Source: Mycobacterium sp. DL
GTDB lineage: Bacteria > Actinomycetota > Actinomycetes > Mycobacteriales > Mycobacteriaceae
DNA length: 64,000 nt
Assembly (NCBI RefSeq): GCF_039729195.1
Contig: NZ_CP155796.1
Coordinates: forward strand, 2,666,001-2,730,000
Reading direction: 5' to 3'
This document shows, piece after piece, positions 21,703 through 31,532 of the stretch (the stretch's first letter is position 1; every line of letters begins with the position of its first letter). Below the pieces are notes generated by a model. It did not search any database. It was not told the DNA's origin and saw only the letters and a program-made list of their open reading frames with translations. The position numbers were made by a program, and so were the translations under genes.

Positions 21703-22911
21703 GTGAGTGAAGCTCGGCTGTTTACCAGTGAGTCGGTGACCGAGGGGCACCCTGACAAGATCTGCGACGCCATCAGCGACTCGGTGCTCGACGCCTTGCT
21801 CGCCGATGATCCCAAATCGCGTGTCGCGGTGGAGACGCTGGTGACGACGGGTCAGGTGCACGTCGTCGGTGAGGTGACGACGACTGCCAAGAGCGCGTTC
21901 GCCGACATCACCAAGACCGTCCGGGAGCGCATCCTCGAGATCGGCTACGACCATTCCGACAAGGGTTTCGACGGTCTCACCTGCGGGGTGAACATCGGCA
22001 TCGGCGCGCAGTCGCCCGATATCGCCCAGGGCGTCGACACCGCGCACGAGACCCGCGTGGAAGGTGCCGCCGACCCGCTGGACTCCCAGGGCGCCGGTGA
22101 CCAGGGCCTGATGTTCGGCTACGCGATCGCCGACACCCCGGAACTGATGCCGCTGCCGATCGCATTGGCGCACCGGCTGTCGCGCAAGCTGAGCGAGGTC
22201 CGCAAGAACGGCACGCTGGGCTATCTGCGACCGGACGGCAAGACGCAGGTCACCGTGCAGTACGACGGCACCACGCCGGTGCGGCTCGACACCGTGGTGC
22301 TCTCCACCCAGCACGCCGAGGGCATCGACCTCGACGCTCAACTGGCGCCGGACATCAAGCAGCACGTCATCGACACGGTCCTCGCCGAACTGGGCCACCC
22401 GACGCTGGACACCTCCTCGCCGCGGCTGCTCGTCAACCCGACCGGCAAGTTCGTCCTCGGCGGCCCGATGGGTGATGCGGGCCTGACCGGCCGCAAGATC
22501 ATCGTCGACACCTACGGCGGATGGGCCCGCCACGGAGGCGGCGCCTTCTCCGGCAAGGATCCGTCCAAGGTCGACCGCTCGGCGGCGTACGCGATGCGCT
22601 GGGTGGCCAAGAACGTCGTTGCGGCCGGCCTCGCCGAGCGCGTCGAGGTGCAGATCGCCTACGCGATCGGCAAGGCGGCCCCGGTCGGCCTGTTCGTCGA
22701 GACGTTCGGCTCGGAGACCGTGGACCCGCTCAAGATCGAGAAGGCCATCGGTGAGGTTTTTGACCTGCGGCCCGGCGCGATCGTCCGCGACCTCGACCTG
22801 CTGCGCCCGATCTACGCTCCGACGGCGGCCTACGGGCACTTCGGGCGCACCGACATCGAGCTGCCGTGGGAGCAGTTGAACAAGGTCGACGACCTCAAGA
22901 GCGCCGTCTAG
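21703..22911 (+). CDS. metK: S-adenosylmethionine synthase
   Basis: Forms S-adenosylmethionine from methionine and ATP. The 402-residue protein has the [20 protein letters not shown] start, the [12 protein letters not shown] hexapeptide region and the phosphate-binding [22 protein letters not shown] 21703 follows GGAAGGG at about 8 nt. The gene is preceded by a 165-nt gap with hairpins, suggesting its own promoter. Confidence 0.97.
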   Translation: MSEARLFTSESVTEGHPDKICDAISDSVLDALLADDPKSRVAVETLVTTGQVHVVGEVTTTAKSAFADITKTVRERILEIGYDHSDKGFDGLTCGVNIGIGAQSPDIAQGVDTAHETRVEGAADPLDSQGAGDQGLMFGYAIADTPELMPLPIALAHRLSRKLSEVRKNGTLGYLRPDGKTQVTVQYDGTTPVRLDTVVLSTQHAEGIDLDAQLAPDIKQHVIDTVLAELGHPTLDTSSPRLLVNPTGKFVLGGPMGDAGLTGRKIIVDTYGGWARHGGGAFSGKDPSKVDRSAAYAMRWVAKNVVAAGLAERVEVQIAYAIGKAAPVGLFVETFGSETVDPLKIEKAIGEVFDLRPGAIVRDLDLLRPIYAPTAAYGHFGRTDIELPWEQLNKVDDLKSAV

Positions 22912-22946
22912 GCGGAGCTTTCAGGGAGCGCCCTCCGGGGCGTCGG

Positions 22947-22952
22947 TACCCT
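22947..22952 (+). promoter_or_regulatory. -10 element of the ThrE-type exporter gene
   Basis: TACCCT, ending 8 nt before ATG 22961; fits TANNNT at leaderless spacing. Confidence 0.4.
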
Positions 22953-22960
22953 GCTGGGCA

Positions 22961-24559
22961 ATGGCGCGAGATCGAACACAGGGCACTGCCCGCTTGAGCC
23001 GCGGGCTGCAGAATGCTCTCCGGGGGCGGCGCGATCCCGCGCCGCTCGCCGGTCAGCGCAGCCGCTCCCAGAATGCTCTGGGTGACCTGCACACCCGCAA
23101 GGTTCTCGACCTGACGATCCGGCTCGCCGAGGTGATGCTGTCATCGGGTTCGGGCACCGCAGACGTCGTCGCCACCGCACAGGACGTGGCGCGGGCCTAT
23201 CGCCTCACCGATGTTGTCGTCGACGTCTTCGTCACCACCGTCTTCGTATCGGCCCCGCCGACGGCGGACAGCCCACCGGTCACCATCGTGCGGTCCGTGG
23301 AGGCCCGGTCGACCGACTACACCCGGGTGGCCGAACTCGACCGGCTGGTGGGGCGGATCACCTCCGGTGGCGTCACCGTGGACGAGGCTCACGAAGCCAT
23401 GGACGAGGTGACCGAGCGGCCACACCCGTATCCCCGCTGGGTGGCCACCGCCGGGTGGGCGGGGTTCGCGCTGGGCATCGCGATGCTGTTCGGCGGCAAC
23501 TGGCTCACCTGTGTGCTGGCCGCCGTCACCGCCGCGATGATCGACCGGGCGGGGCGGATACTGAACCGGATCCGGACGCCGTTCTTCTTCCAGCACGTGG
23601 TCGGCGCGATGATCGCGACCCTGGTGGCGGTCGCGGCCTACTATTTCGCCGGGCAGGGGCCGACCGCGCTGGTGGCCACGGGGATCGTGATGCTGCTGGC
23701 GGGTATGACACTGGTCGGCGCCATGCAGGACGCCGTGACCGGATACATGCTGACCGCCGTCACCCGGCTGGGCGAGGCGGTGTTCCTGACCGCCGGAATC
23801 GTCGTCGGCATCCTCGCCGGCCTGCAGGTCGCGGAGCTTCTCGGCGTCACTATCGAGCTGCACGTCGACGCCACCGAGACCTTCATCACGCCGAATCAGC
23901 CGCTTCCCATTGCGCTCGCCGTGATCGGCGCCGCGCTGGCGGGAGCGTCTCTGACCGTGGCGAGCTACGCGCCGCTGCGATCGGTCGTCATCGCCGGGAT
24001 CGCCGCGGGTGTGGCCGAGTCGGTGCTTCTCGCTCTGAGCCAGGCAGGTTTCGGGCAGGTGGTCGCCAGCGGGATCGCCGCGGTGGGGGTCGGGATCCTG
24101 GCGACGTTGATCTCGATCCGGCGGCAAGCGCCCGCGCTGGTGACCGCGACCGCCGGCATCATGCCGATGCTGCCCGGTCTGGCGGTTTTCCGGGCGGTCT
24201 TCTACCTGGCCTCCGACGAGGACGTCGGTGACGGCCTGAGGCAGTTGGTCGCCGCGGCCGCGGTGGCACTGGCCCTCGGCAGTGGAGTGGTACTCGGAGA
24301 GTTCCTCGGTTCGCCGCTGCGCTACCGCGCCGGACGGATCGGCGAGTTCCTGCGCGTGGAGGGACCCCCGGGCCTGCGCCGGGCAGTGGGCGCGGTGGTG
24401 CATCTGGAGTACACCGAGTCCGATTCGCCGAAGCGCTCCGGCGCGCTGCGCTCACAGAGCGTCGCGCTGGAGCCGGCGCTCGGTGAGGATCGCAACTCCG
24501 AGACCGACGACCATCCACCGGCGGCGGACAGCCCGAACGGTCAGGACACGAACTCGTAG
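22961..24559 (+). CDS. ThrE-family threonine/serine exporter
   Basis: A 532-residue membrane protein of the ThrE family, first described in Corynebacterium as a threonine and serine exporter. The N-terminal cytoplasmic domain (about residues 40-165, with LDLTIRLAEVMLSSGSGTADV) is the hydrolase-like part of the family. It is followed by about ten hydrophobic helices (residues 165-450) and a hydrophilic acidic tail ending in DDHPPAADSPNGQDTNS. It stands alone after metK. The transported amino acid is inferred from the family only. Confidence 0.82.
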   Translation: MARDRTQGTARLSRGLQNALRGRRDPAPLAGQRSRSQNALGDLHTRKVLDLTIRLAEVMLSSGSGTADVVATAQDVARAYRLTDVVVDVFVTTVFVSAPPTADSPPVTIVRSVEARSTDYTRVAELDRLVGRITSGGVTVDEAHEAMDEVTERPHPYPRWVATAGWAGFALGIAMLFGGNWLTCVLAAVTAAMIDRAGRILNRIRTPFFFQHVVGAMIATLVAVAAYYFAGQGPTALVATGIVMLLAGMTLVGAMQDAVTGYMLTAVTRLGEAVFLTAGIVVGILAGLQVAELLGVTIELHVDATETFITPNQPLPIALAVIGAALAGASLTVASYAPLRSVVIAGIAAGVAESVLLALSQAGFGQVVASGIAAVGVGILATLISIRRQAPALVTATAGIMPMLPGLAVFRAVFYLASDEDVGDGLRQLVAAAAVALALGSGVVLGEFLGSPLRYRAGRIGEFLRVEGPPGLRRAVGAVVHLEYTESDSPKRSGALRSQSVALEPALGEDRNSETDDHPPAADSPNGQDTNS

Positions 24560-24581
24560 TCGTCGATCGGGAAGCGCCAGG

Positions 24582-25496
24582 TCACGTCAGCGCGGCGCGC
24601 AACGCACTCAGCCCGCGTTCGGTGGCCTCGGTCGCTGCGGGCACCACGCCGGCGTAGGCGACGTACCCGTGCACGAGTGTCTCGGCGTGGTGCAGTTCGA
24701 CCGGCACCGCGGCAGCGGCAAGGAGTTCGGCGTAGCGGATGCCGTCGTCGCGCAGCGGATCGTGACCGGCGACCGCGATGTAGGCCGCGGGCAGATCCGA
24801 CAGATCGCCCCGCGCGGGCACCATGGTGGCGGGTGGCGCCGACATGTCGGTGTCACCCACATACCAGCGGCTGAAGCCCTTGCACGCGGCGAGGGTCAGG
24901 ATCGGTGCGTCGGCGTTCTCGGTAAAGGAGGGCAGAGTCGTGTCGAACGTCGTCGACGGGTACCAGAGCAGCTGAAACCTCATGGCGATTTCGGCGTCGC
25001 GTGCCAACTGAGCCACCACTGCGGCCAGGTTCCCGCCGGCGGAGTCACCCGCCACGGCCAGGCGGTCCGGGTCGCCGCCGATCTGGTCGGCGTGACGGGC
25101 CACCCATCGGGTGGCGGCCCACACATCGTCGACCGCGGCGGGGAACGGGTGCTCCGGTGCCAGTCGGTAGTCGATCGAGACGACCACGGCTTCGGCGCCG
25201 ACCGCGTGCATCCGGGCGATTCCGTCGTAGGTGTCCAGATCGCCGACCGACCAGCCGCCGCCGTGGATGAAGACCACCACCGGCAGTACGGATTCCTGCG
25301 TCGGCGGGTGGTACACCCGCACGGGAATCGGCCCGTCCGGACCGTCGACGCTGCGGTCGGCCACCGTCACGTCGGGGTGTACCGACTGGCGGGGGAGGTC
25401 ACCGAAGCGTCGGCGCGCCTCCTGCGGACCGCCATCGGTGGTCAGCTGGAACGGAACAACCTCGAGCACCTTCTGCAGGATGTCATCCAGGGGCAT
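24582..25496 (-). CDS. lipH: HSL-family alpha/beta hydrolase, LipH-type esterase
   Basis: A 304-residue carboxylesterase of the hormone-sensitive-lipase family, close in sequence and position to M. tuberculosis LipH (Rv1399c). The oxyanion motif HGGGWSVG, nucleophile elbow GDSAGGN, the Asp in GHDPLRDDG and the His in LVHGYV form a complete catalytic set. The frame is open to 25577. ATG 25496 (MPLDDILQKV) is preferred because homologues start there and a TACGGT -10 hexamer ends 7 nt upstream. It converges with the ThrE gene. Substrates are likely short-chain esters. Confidence 0.85.
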   Translation of the reverse strand: MPLDDILQKVLEVVPFQLTTDGGPQEARRRFGDLPRQSVHPDVTVADRSVDGPDGPIPVRVYHPPTQESVLPVVVFIHGGGWSVGDLDTYDGIARMHAVGAEAVVVSIDYRLAPEHPFPAAVDDVWAATRWVARHADQIGGDPDRLAVAGDSAGGNLAAVVAQLARDAEIAMRFQLLWYPSTTFDTTLPSFTENADAPILTLAACKGFSRWYVGDTDMSAPPATMVPARGDLSDLPAAYIAVAGHDPLRDDGIRYAELLAAAAVPVELHHAETLVHGYVAYAGVVPAATEATERGLSALRAALT

Positions 25497-25503
25497 GGCA
25501 CAC

Positions 25504-25509
25504 ACCGTA
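25504..25509 (-). promoter_or_regulatory. -10 element of lipH
   Basis: TACGGT on the minus strand, ending 7 nt before ATG 25496; supports the shorter start and a leaderless transcript. Confidence 0.45.
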
Positions 25510-25623
25510 CGCACCACCGCGTATGCGGATGACGTCGGCGGAGGTAGCCCCCCACGCCGGCGGTGATTCCCGGACAATGGAGGCCACTGCCACCATCTCG
25601 CTCGATCGCCGAAAGGACCTGCG

Positions 25624-26496
25624 TTGAGGCTACTGCGACGCCATCCCGAGCCGGCCAGCGGTCGGGTCCCCAGGCGGCCGATTTCCCTTGCCCCGCTGAC
25701 GGTTCTGGAGCTCAGTCCACCGGAGCTGGTCGCCTGTGCCGCGGAAGCCGGCTACGACGGTGTCGGGCTGCGGCTCATCCGCGCCACCGAAGAGGAGCCG
25801 CTACGCCCGACCATCGGCAGGACGCCGATGATCCGCGAAACCCGGCGGCGCCTCGACGAGAGCGGCCTGTTCGTGCTCGACATCGAAGTCCTGCGGCTTC
25901 GGCCCGACACCGTGGTGCGAGACGACTTCGGCTCCTTCCTGGAGACCGGGGCGTATCTCGGTGCGACGCAGGTGCTGGTGACCGGGAACGATCCCGATCA
26001 CTCCAGATTGGCCGACAATCTCGCCGAACTGAGTTCTTTCGCAGCAGAATTCGGCTTGATCCCGAATCTCGAACCCATGCCGTGGACCGATGTCGGCGAC
26101 CTCGCCGACGCCGCGTCGATCGTGCGGCGGTGCACCGGACGCGAGGTCGGCATCCTCGTCGACGCCATCCACTACGACCGTGCATTGGCCACCACTGCAG
26201 ATCTTGCGGCGCTGTCGACGGAATGGATCAGGTACGTACAGATTTGCGACGGACTCCTCCCGCGGCCGACGTCGATCGACGAACTTCGGTTCCAGGGCCG
26301 CAACGCGCGGTTGTTCCCGGGTGAGGGAGGTATCGACATCGTCGCCATGTTGCGGGCGTTGCCGCCGGTGCCGGTCAGCATCGAGGCGCCGATCCAGTGG
26401 CGGGCACCGGCGGGAGTGCGGGCCCGGGCGGCGCTGCGGGCGGCCCGCCGGGTCATCAGCATCGCCGACTCGGGTCCATTACCGTTGTCGGCGTGA
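25624..26496 (+). CDS. Sugar phosphate isomerase/epimerase-like TIM barrel protein
   Basis: A 290-residue soluble protein with the pattern of the xylose isomerase-like TIM barrel (AP endonuclease 2) superfamily. It has LTVLELSPPELVACAAEAGYDGVGLRL at the start, a metal-ligand Glu in PNLEPMPW, VDAIHYDRA, and the late VSIEAPI strand. The start codon appears to be TTG 25624, preceded by AAAGGA at 6 nt. It is the first gene of the accessory stretch after lipH and is followed by the EEP gene after 31 nt. It could be a sugar, inosose or hydroxypyruvate isomerase; the substrate is not determinable here. Confidence 0.68.
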   Translation: MRLLRRHPEPASGRVPRRPISLAPLTVLELSPPELVACAAEAGYDGVGLRLIRATEEEPLRPTIGRTPMIRETRRRLDESGLFVLDIEVLRLRPDTVVRDDFGSFLETGAYLGATQVLVTGNDPDHSRLADNLAELSSFAAEFGLIPNLEPMPWTDVGDLADAASIVRRCTGREVGILVDAIHYDRALATTADLAALSTEWIRYVQICDGLLPRPTSIDELRFQGRNARLFPGEGGIDIVAMLRALPPVPVSIEAPIQWRAPAGVRARAALRAARRVISIADSGPLPLSA

Positions 26497-26527
26497 CCCG
26501 AACCGGACAAGCCGATGTTCCTCCGTT

Positions 26528-27556
26528 GTGATCGACGGATCGTCGCGGTCTGCGGCTGAGACACACAAACCGGAGCGCGCGCCGCTCCGTATGATCCTGC
26601 GTATCGTCGGCCTGGTTGCGACGATCTGTGCAGGCATCGGGGTTGGTGTGCACTTCCTCGGCCCGGTCAGCACGGTGGTGACCCTGTTGGCGTCGTTCAG
26701 CCCACTGTTCGTCGTGCTCGCAGTGTTCGCGGCTGCGGTGTCGGCGGCGGCCCGGTTCTGGCCGGCGGCGCTGGCGGCGCTGATCGTGGTGGTTGTCGGG
26801 GTGTCCGCGCAGCTGCCGCTCTTTCTCGGCGGTGCACCCGCCGCAGCCGCCGATGTGCCGAAAATCAAACTGCTGCAGGCGAATATCCGGCTGGGCGAAG
26901 CCGACCCCCAGGCCTTGGTCAGCCGGGTCCGCAGCGACCGGGTCGACGTGCTCACCGTCGCCGAGCTCACCCCAGAGGCCGTCGACGGGCTGGCCGCGGC
27001 GGGTCTGGAGCGCGCTCTGCCGTTCTCCTATTTGCGGCCGCGGGAAGGCGGCGGGGGAGAGGGCATCTACGCCCGCTACCCCCTCCGCGACACCGAACTC
27101 CTCCCCGGCCTGCAGCACAACAACCTCCGGGCGACCGTCGTCGTCCCCGGCGCCACCCCGTTCGTGGTCTACGCCCTGCATCCGTTGCCCCCATACCCGG
27201 AACCGGCGTGGCGCTGGGCTCTCGAACTCGATCGGATCGCGGCCATCCTGGAGGCGGATCGGCGTCCGCTGATCGTCGGCGCTGATTTCAACTCGACGTA
27301 CGACCACGAGAGGTACCGCAATCTACTCGATGCCGGCGGCAGGGACGGCCTGGACCTCATCGACTCCGCCGACTACCTGGGTGCGGGCATCGTCGCCACC
27401 TATCCGGCGGACAAGTGGTATCCGGCAGTGCTGGCGATCGACAGGATCCTGACCCGCGGTGGCACCCCGCTGTCCTTCGAACGGGTCGACCTGCCCGGAT
27501 CCGATCACCACGCCGTGATGGGCGAAGTACTGCTGGCGGCAGTGGATCAGCGCTGA
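26528..27556 (+). CDS. Membrane-anchored endonuclease/exonuclease/phosphatase family protein
   Basis: A 342-residue protein with about three N-terminal membrane helices (residues 25-105), then an EEP-type catalytic domain that should lie outside the membrane. Catalytic residues are visible: Asn in LLQANIR, Glu in AELTPE, His in ALHPLP, the Asp-Asn pair in VGADFNST and Asp-His in GSDHHAV. EEP enzymes hydrolyse phosphodiesters in nucleic acids, lipids or inositol phosphates. The membrane anchor points to a lipid or surface substrate. GTG 26528 is chosen, ATG 26591 being the alternative. Its end overlaps the convergent flippase-NRPS gene by 10 nt. Confidence 0.7.
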   Translation: MIDGSSRSAAETHKPERAPLRMILRIVGLVATICAGIGVGVHFLGPVSTVVTLLASFSPLFVVLAVFAAAVSAAARFWPAALAALIVVVVGVSAQLPLFLGGAPAAAADVPKIKLLQANIRLGEADPQALVSRVRSDRVDVLTVAELTPEAVDGLAAAGLERALPFSYLRPREGGGGEGIYARYPLRDTELLPGLQHNNLRATVVVPGATPFVVYALHPLPPYPEPAWRWALELDRIAAILEADRRPLIVGADFNSTYDHERYRNLLDAGGRDGLDLIDSADYLGAGIVATYPADKWYPAVLAIDRILTRGGTPLSFERVDLPGSDHHAVMGEVLLAAVDQR

Positions 27557-30500
27557 GACCGCGCCGCGGTGATCATGTCGACGATGCGTGCGACGTGAGG
27601 TTCGCGGACCACGGAATCGTGATCGCAGTTGACCCGCTGTGTGGTGAGCTCTCCGGTGAGCACCTGCGGCCACACCCGTTCGTCGTCGAGATTGAAACTG
27701 CTGAGCACCAACAGGGTTCGTCCGTCATAACGCTGTGGCCGGTGCAGTCGGCCGACCCGCACCCCGACTTCGCGCAGGGCCTCGACCTTCTGTTGAGGCG
27801 TGCCGTCGGTGATTCCGGCCAGCGGCAGCCACAGTCGATGTCGCCACAGTACAAAAGGGTCGGCCGGGGACTCTTCGAGCAGGGTCGACGCCACCCCCGG
27901 CAGCGTCCGTCGAGCCGCGCGCACGGTACGCGGTGGCAGGAACGGATCGAGCATCGTGACCAGCTCGACGTGGTGGCCGAGTGCTTGAAGTCGGTTCGCG
28001 ACATCGATCGCGATGAATGCCCCGAGGGAATGCCCGATCAGCGTGTAGGGACCCTGAGGCTGCAGCGAGAGCAGATCCTCGAGGTGACGCCGCGCCGCGC
28101 GGCCGATCGTCCAGTCCGGGAACGCCCGGTTCTCCAGGCCCTGCGCCTGAAATGCCACCACCGCGGTGTCCGGGTCGAGGCGGTCGGCCAACGGAACGAA
28201 CGACAGGGCTGATGCCCCGGCGCCGGCGAAGCAGAACACCGTGTCGCGCGTGGCCTGGGACGGCGGCCGCAGAAGCACCGTCGTGGGTGTGATCCGGCCG
28301 GTGGGTGCCGTCGACGACCCCGCGCGGCGCGCTGCGATGATCTCGGCGAACTGCGCCACTGTCGGTGCGCCTGCGAGGTCCGACGGTGCCGGCTGCACGC
28401 CGAGCTCGTCGCCGATGACCCTGATCATCTGCTGGACATTGAGCGAATCCCCGCCCAGGGCATAGAAGTTCTCGTTGCGCCCCACCGCGTCGAGGCGCAG
28501 CACCTGGGCCCAGGCGGCGGCGACCCCGGCCTCCAATCCTGCGTGTGGCGGGTCGATCGGTCCGCGGACCGGTGCGGGCAGCGCCCCGCGGTCGACCTTT
28601 CCACGTTCGTTGCGGGGCAGGGATTCCAGCATCACGACGTGTGTGGGAACCATCCAGGCGGGCAGCCGGGTGTGCAGTTGAGCGCGGACGTCGGCGACGG
28701 CCGGGCTTCGGATTCCCGGTGCGGGTGCGACGTAGGCGGTCAGCACCGGTGCCTCGGCCGATCCGGCCACCACGAGGGCTTCGCGGATACCGGGGCAGTC
28801 GAGCAGGGCGGCCTCGACCTCGGCCGGCTCCACCAGGTAACCGCGGATCTTCACCGCGGCGTCCATCCGGCCGAGCACCACCAGTTCGCCGTCGTCGGTG
28901 ATTCGGGCGCGGTCATTGGTGACGAATGTCCTGCTGCCATCCGGGTTCTCGATGAAGGCCGTGGTCGCACTCTGCGGCTTGAGGTAGCCCGCGGCGAGGT
29001 ACGGCGACGTGACCGTCAGCCGGCCCTGATCATCGATGGCGAGTCGCTTGTGCGGTGCGGCAATGCCGGCCGGGATCACGCCCGAAGGTATCTCGTCGGT
29101 GGGCCAGATGTCGTAGTGGGCGATTCCGAGAGTCTCCGACGACCCGGCCCAGTTGGTCAGCACTGCGTTTGGTGCCATTGTGCGGGCGCTGCGGAAGACG
29201 TTGCTGTACACCGGTTCCCCGGTGGTGACGATCCGCTGGATCCGATCGAGGGTGCGGGCGCCCGCGGCCTCGCACAGCGACTGGAGGAACGACGGCGTGC
29301 ACATCACGATGTCGGCGTCGGCAAGGCGCCGGATCGCCGCGTCGGGTGTGCAGTTGCGCGGATCGATCGTGATGATCTCGGCGCCCGACAGCAGGGACCC
29401 AACCAGAACGTTGAGTCCGGCGGCGAAGCTCACCGGCATGCAGAGGGCCACTCGGCTGTTCTCGACGATGCCGAATCTGTCCCGGTGGAGCACCCAGTCG
29501 CTGAGCCATGTTCCGTTGGTGTGCAACACCGCCTTCGGTTCACCCGACGACCCCGATGTGAATTGGATACTGGTCACTGATTGCACGCCGAGCGGGGTCG
29601 GGACTGTCGATCCGGTCGGTGTGCGCAGCGGCCGGTCGGCCGGCCACACCGAATGGTGTTCTCCCAGTTCCGCTGCCAGCGAGCTGCTCGCATCACCGAC
29701 GACGACGGTGTCGAGGCGGTATCCCTGCTCCCGGAGTGCGGCGAAGACGTGCATCATCCGGTCGTGGGGTAGCGCAGGGTCCAGCGGGACCAGCGGGGAT
29801 CCGGCCGCGAAGCTGCCGAGGATCACGGCGGCGGTATGCGGGTCGAGGTCTCCGACCAGGGCCAGCGCGGCCGCGGGTTCGTCGCGGTCCCGCAGCGCTG
29901 TGGTCCAGCCGGCGGCAGCTTGTCTGAGCGCGCCGTAGGTCACCACAGCGTCGTCGGTGCGCAGCGCGACATGTGCGGTTTTGAGGGCGCAGATCTCGTC
30001 GAACCGCTGGCTGACGGAGGTGTGCTCGATGTTGTCGACCCGGGACAGATCCGGCCGTGCCGCTCGCACCACAGGGCTGTCGAGAGTCTGTCCGCTGGGT
30101 GTGGCCGCGACCTTGCGCAGCAGAACGATGGTGGGGACGAGAACGATCAGGGTGATCAGCAGTTCAGCCGCCAGGTAGGTGTAGCCCACGGCGTTGATGC
30201 CCCAGTGCGGGATGGTCACGATGACTCCGCCGACGACCAGGAATCCGAGCAGGATCTGCGAGGTGACCGCCAGTCGGAGCCTGCGCTGCAGCCGCGCCAG
30301 TGCGGTGTAGATGGTTGTCAGCGCCACCGCCGGAAGGACGAGGGCCATGATCCGGATCAGCGTTGTGCCGTTCTCGGCGTACTGCGGTCCCAGTATCCCG
30401 AGGATGAACGGTGCGGCGACTACCAACGTGACACAACCGGCCAGTGACGCGCCGCCGCACAGCAGGACGAATCGCACTGTGCAGGAGCGCACGTCGGCGC

Positions 30501-31479
30501 CCGGAGTGGACGCGGTGGCGATGAACGGCGCGGCGGTGGCCACGATCAACGCGCCGAGGGTGTTGACCACCAGCCAGCACATCGAGAAGTAGGCGTTCAT
30601 CTCGGTCCCGAGCCGGGCCACCACGATCAACGGCACCAGCAGGGGCACGATCACGTTGATGGCGTTGATCGCATACGAGCTCGCGAAGAACTGGAACAGT
30701 TCGCGCTGCGGGGGCAGAGTGCGAGCACCGGTGCGGCCACTGGTCTCGCGACGGATGACGAACCCCGCGATGATCGCCGTGATGACCGCTGCGGGCAATA
30801 CCCATGACCACACGATCGCGGCACCGGTGGCGACCGGGATGAGGGCGGCGACCGCGATCAGCTTGGCAGTGGACTGGGAGATGTTCTTCACCGCGATCGT
30901 GCGGGCACGGCCCAGTCCGATCAGGATCTGGTCCTGGAGTGTGTAGATCGCAAGCACCGCAACAAATGCCGGGAACAGCATCGCCTCGACCAGGTGCGGG
31001 AACAGCGCGCGCGGGCCGACCAGGGCAAAGACCGCTCCGAACAGGATCGCGGCGAGGATCACCAGAGCGGTTCCGGTACGCACCAGGCGCTGGGTGCGCG
31101 CTCCCGCCAGCGGCAGGAAGCGTTCGTAGAGGCTACCGAGGCTGAAATTGGCCAGGATCGCAATGAGCGTCGCGGAGGAGATGATGGCCGACGCCCGGCC
31201 CACCTCGGCGGTGTCGTAACCCCGGGCTGCCACCGTCCAGAACACGAACCCGAGGATGCCGGTGGCGGCACTCGAGGTCATGACCGCGGCGATGTCGATG
31301 CTGAGTCCACCGGCCTGCGGCCGGCGTTGTGGCGCCGGGTGGGCGTCCGTCAGTTGCGCGGCGGGCCATGCGGTACCGGTGACGGCGGTGCCCGACGACC
31401 CCGCCGCGACACCCAGTTGCTCGGCCGGAGAGGCCGTTTGTGGGGTGCTCGGGGCGTCGGTACTGCCTGTCGTCGGCAT
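27547..31479 (-). CDS. Flippase-adenylation-carrier-thioesterase fusion protein
   Basis: A 1310-residue fusion with no known equivalent that I recognise. Residues about 58-456 form a polytopic Wzx/MATE-type flippase with about 12 helices. Residues about 485-970 form an adenylation domain: P-loop FTSGSSGEPKA at 640-650, NWAGSSET at 776-783, GRMDAAVKIRGY near 870-881, and catalytic Lys961 in RNERGKVDR. A carrier domain has Ser1012 in LGGDSL for phosphopantetheine. A type I thioesterase (about 1078-1310) has Ser1151 in GHSLGA, Asp1178 and His1287. Position 686 is Ala where amino-acid adenylation domains have Asp, so the substrate may lack an alpha-amino group. It likely activates an acyl or aryl acid and acts with the divergent glycan operon. 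ATG 31479 has AGGAA about 8 nt upstream. Confidence 0.85.
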   Translation of the reverse strand: MPTTGSTDAPSTPQTASPAEQLGVAAGSSGTAVTGTAWPAAQLTDAHPAPQRRPQAGGLSIDIAAVMTSSAATGILGFVFWTVAARGYDTAEVGRASAIISSATLIAILANFSLGSLYERFLPLAGARTQRLVRTGTALVILAAILFGAVFALVGPRALFPHLVEAMLFPAFVAVLAIYTLQDQILIGLGRARTIAVKNISQSTAKLIAVAALIPVATGAAIVWSWVLPAAVITAIIAGFVIRRETSGRTGARTLPPQRELFQFFASSYAINAINVIVPLLVPLIVVARLGTEMNAYFSMCWLVVNTLGALIVATAAPFIATASTPGADVRSCTVRFVLLCGGASLAGCVTLVVAAPFILGILGPQYAENGTTLIRIMALVLPAVALTTIYTALARLQRRLRLAVTSQILLGFLVVGGVIVTIPHWGINAVGYTYLAAELLITLIVLVPTIVLLRKVAATPSGQTLDSPVVRAARPDLSRVDNIEHTSVSQRFDEICALKTAHVALRTDDAVVTYGALRQAAAGWTTALRDRDEPAAALALVGDLDPHTAAVILGSFAAGSPLVPLDPALPHDRMMHVFAALREQGYRLDTVVVGDASSSLAAELGEHHSVWPADRPLRTPTGSTVPTPLGVQSVTSIQFTSGSSGEPKAVLHTNGTWLSDWVLHRDRFGIVENSRVALCMPVSFAAGLNVLVGSLLSGAEIITIDPRNCTPDAAIRRLADADIVMCTPSFLQSLCEAAGARTLDRIQRIVTTGEPVYSNVFRSARTMAPNAVLTNWAGSSETLGIAHYDIWPTDEIPSGVIPAGIAAPHKRLAIDDQGRLTVTSPYLAAGYLKPQSATTAFIENPDGSRTFVTNDRARITDDGELVVLGRMDAAVKIRGYLVEPAEVEAALLDCPGIREALVVAGSAEAPVLTAYVAPAPGIRSPAVADVRAQLHTRLPAWMVPTHVVMLESLPRNERGKVDRGALPAPVRGPIDPPHAGLEAGVAAAWAQVLRLDAVGRNENFYALGGDSLNVQQMIRVIGDELGVQPAPSDLAGAPTVAQFAEIIAARRAGSSTAPTGRITPTTVLLRPPSQATRDTVFCFAGAGASALSFVPLADRLDPDTAVVAFQAQGLENRAFPDWTIGRAARRHLEDLLSLQPQGPYTLIGHSLGAFIAIDVANRLQALGHHVELVTMLDPFLPPRTVRAARRTLPGVASTLLEESPADPFVLWRHRLWLPLAGITDGTPQQKVEALREVGVRVGRLHRPQRYDGRTLLVLSSFNLDDERVWPQVLTGELTTQRVNCDHDSVVREPHVARIVDMITAARSQR

Positions 31480-31532
31480 GGATCAAGTTCCTAGGGAGGG
31501 CTGATGGCGCGTCCGGCGTTGCCCGGCACGCG

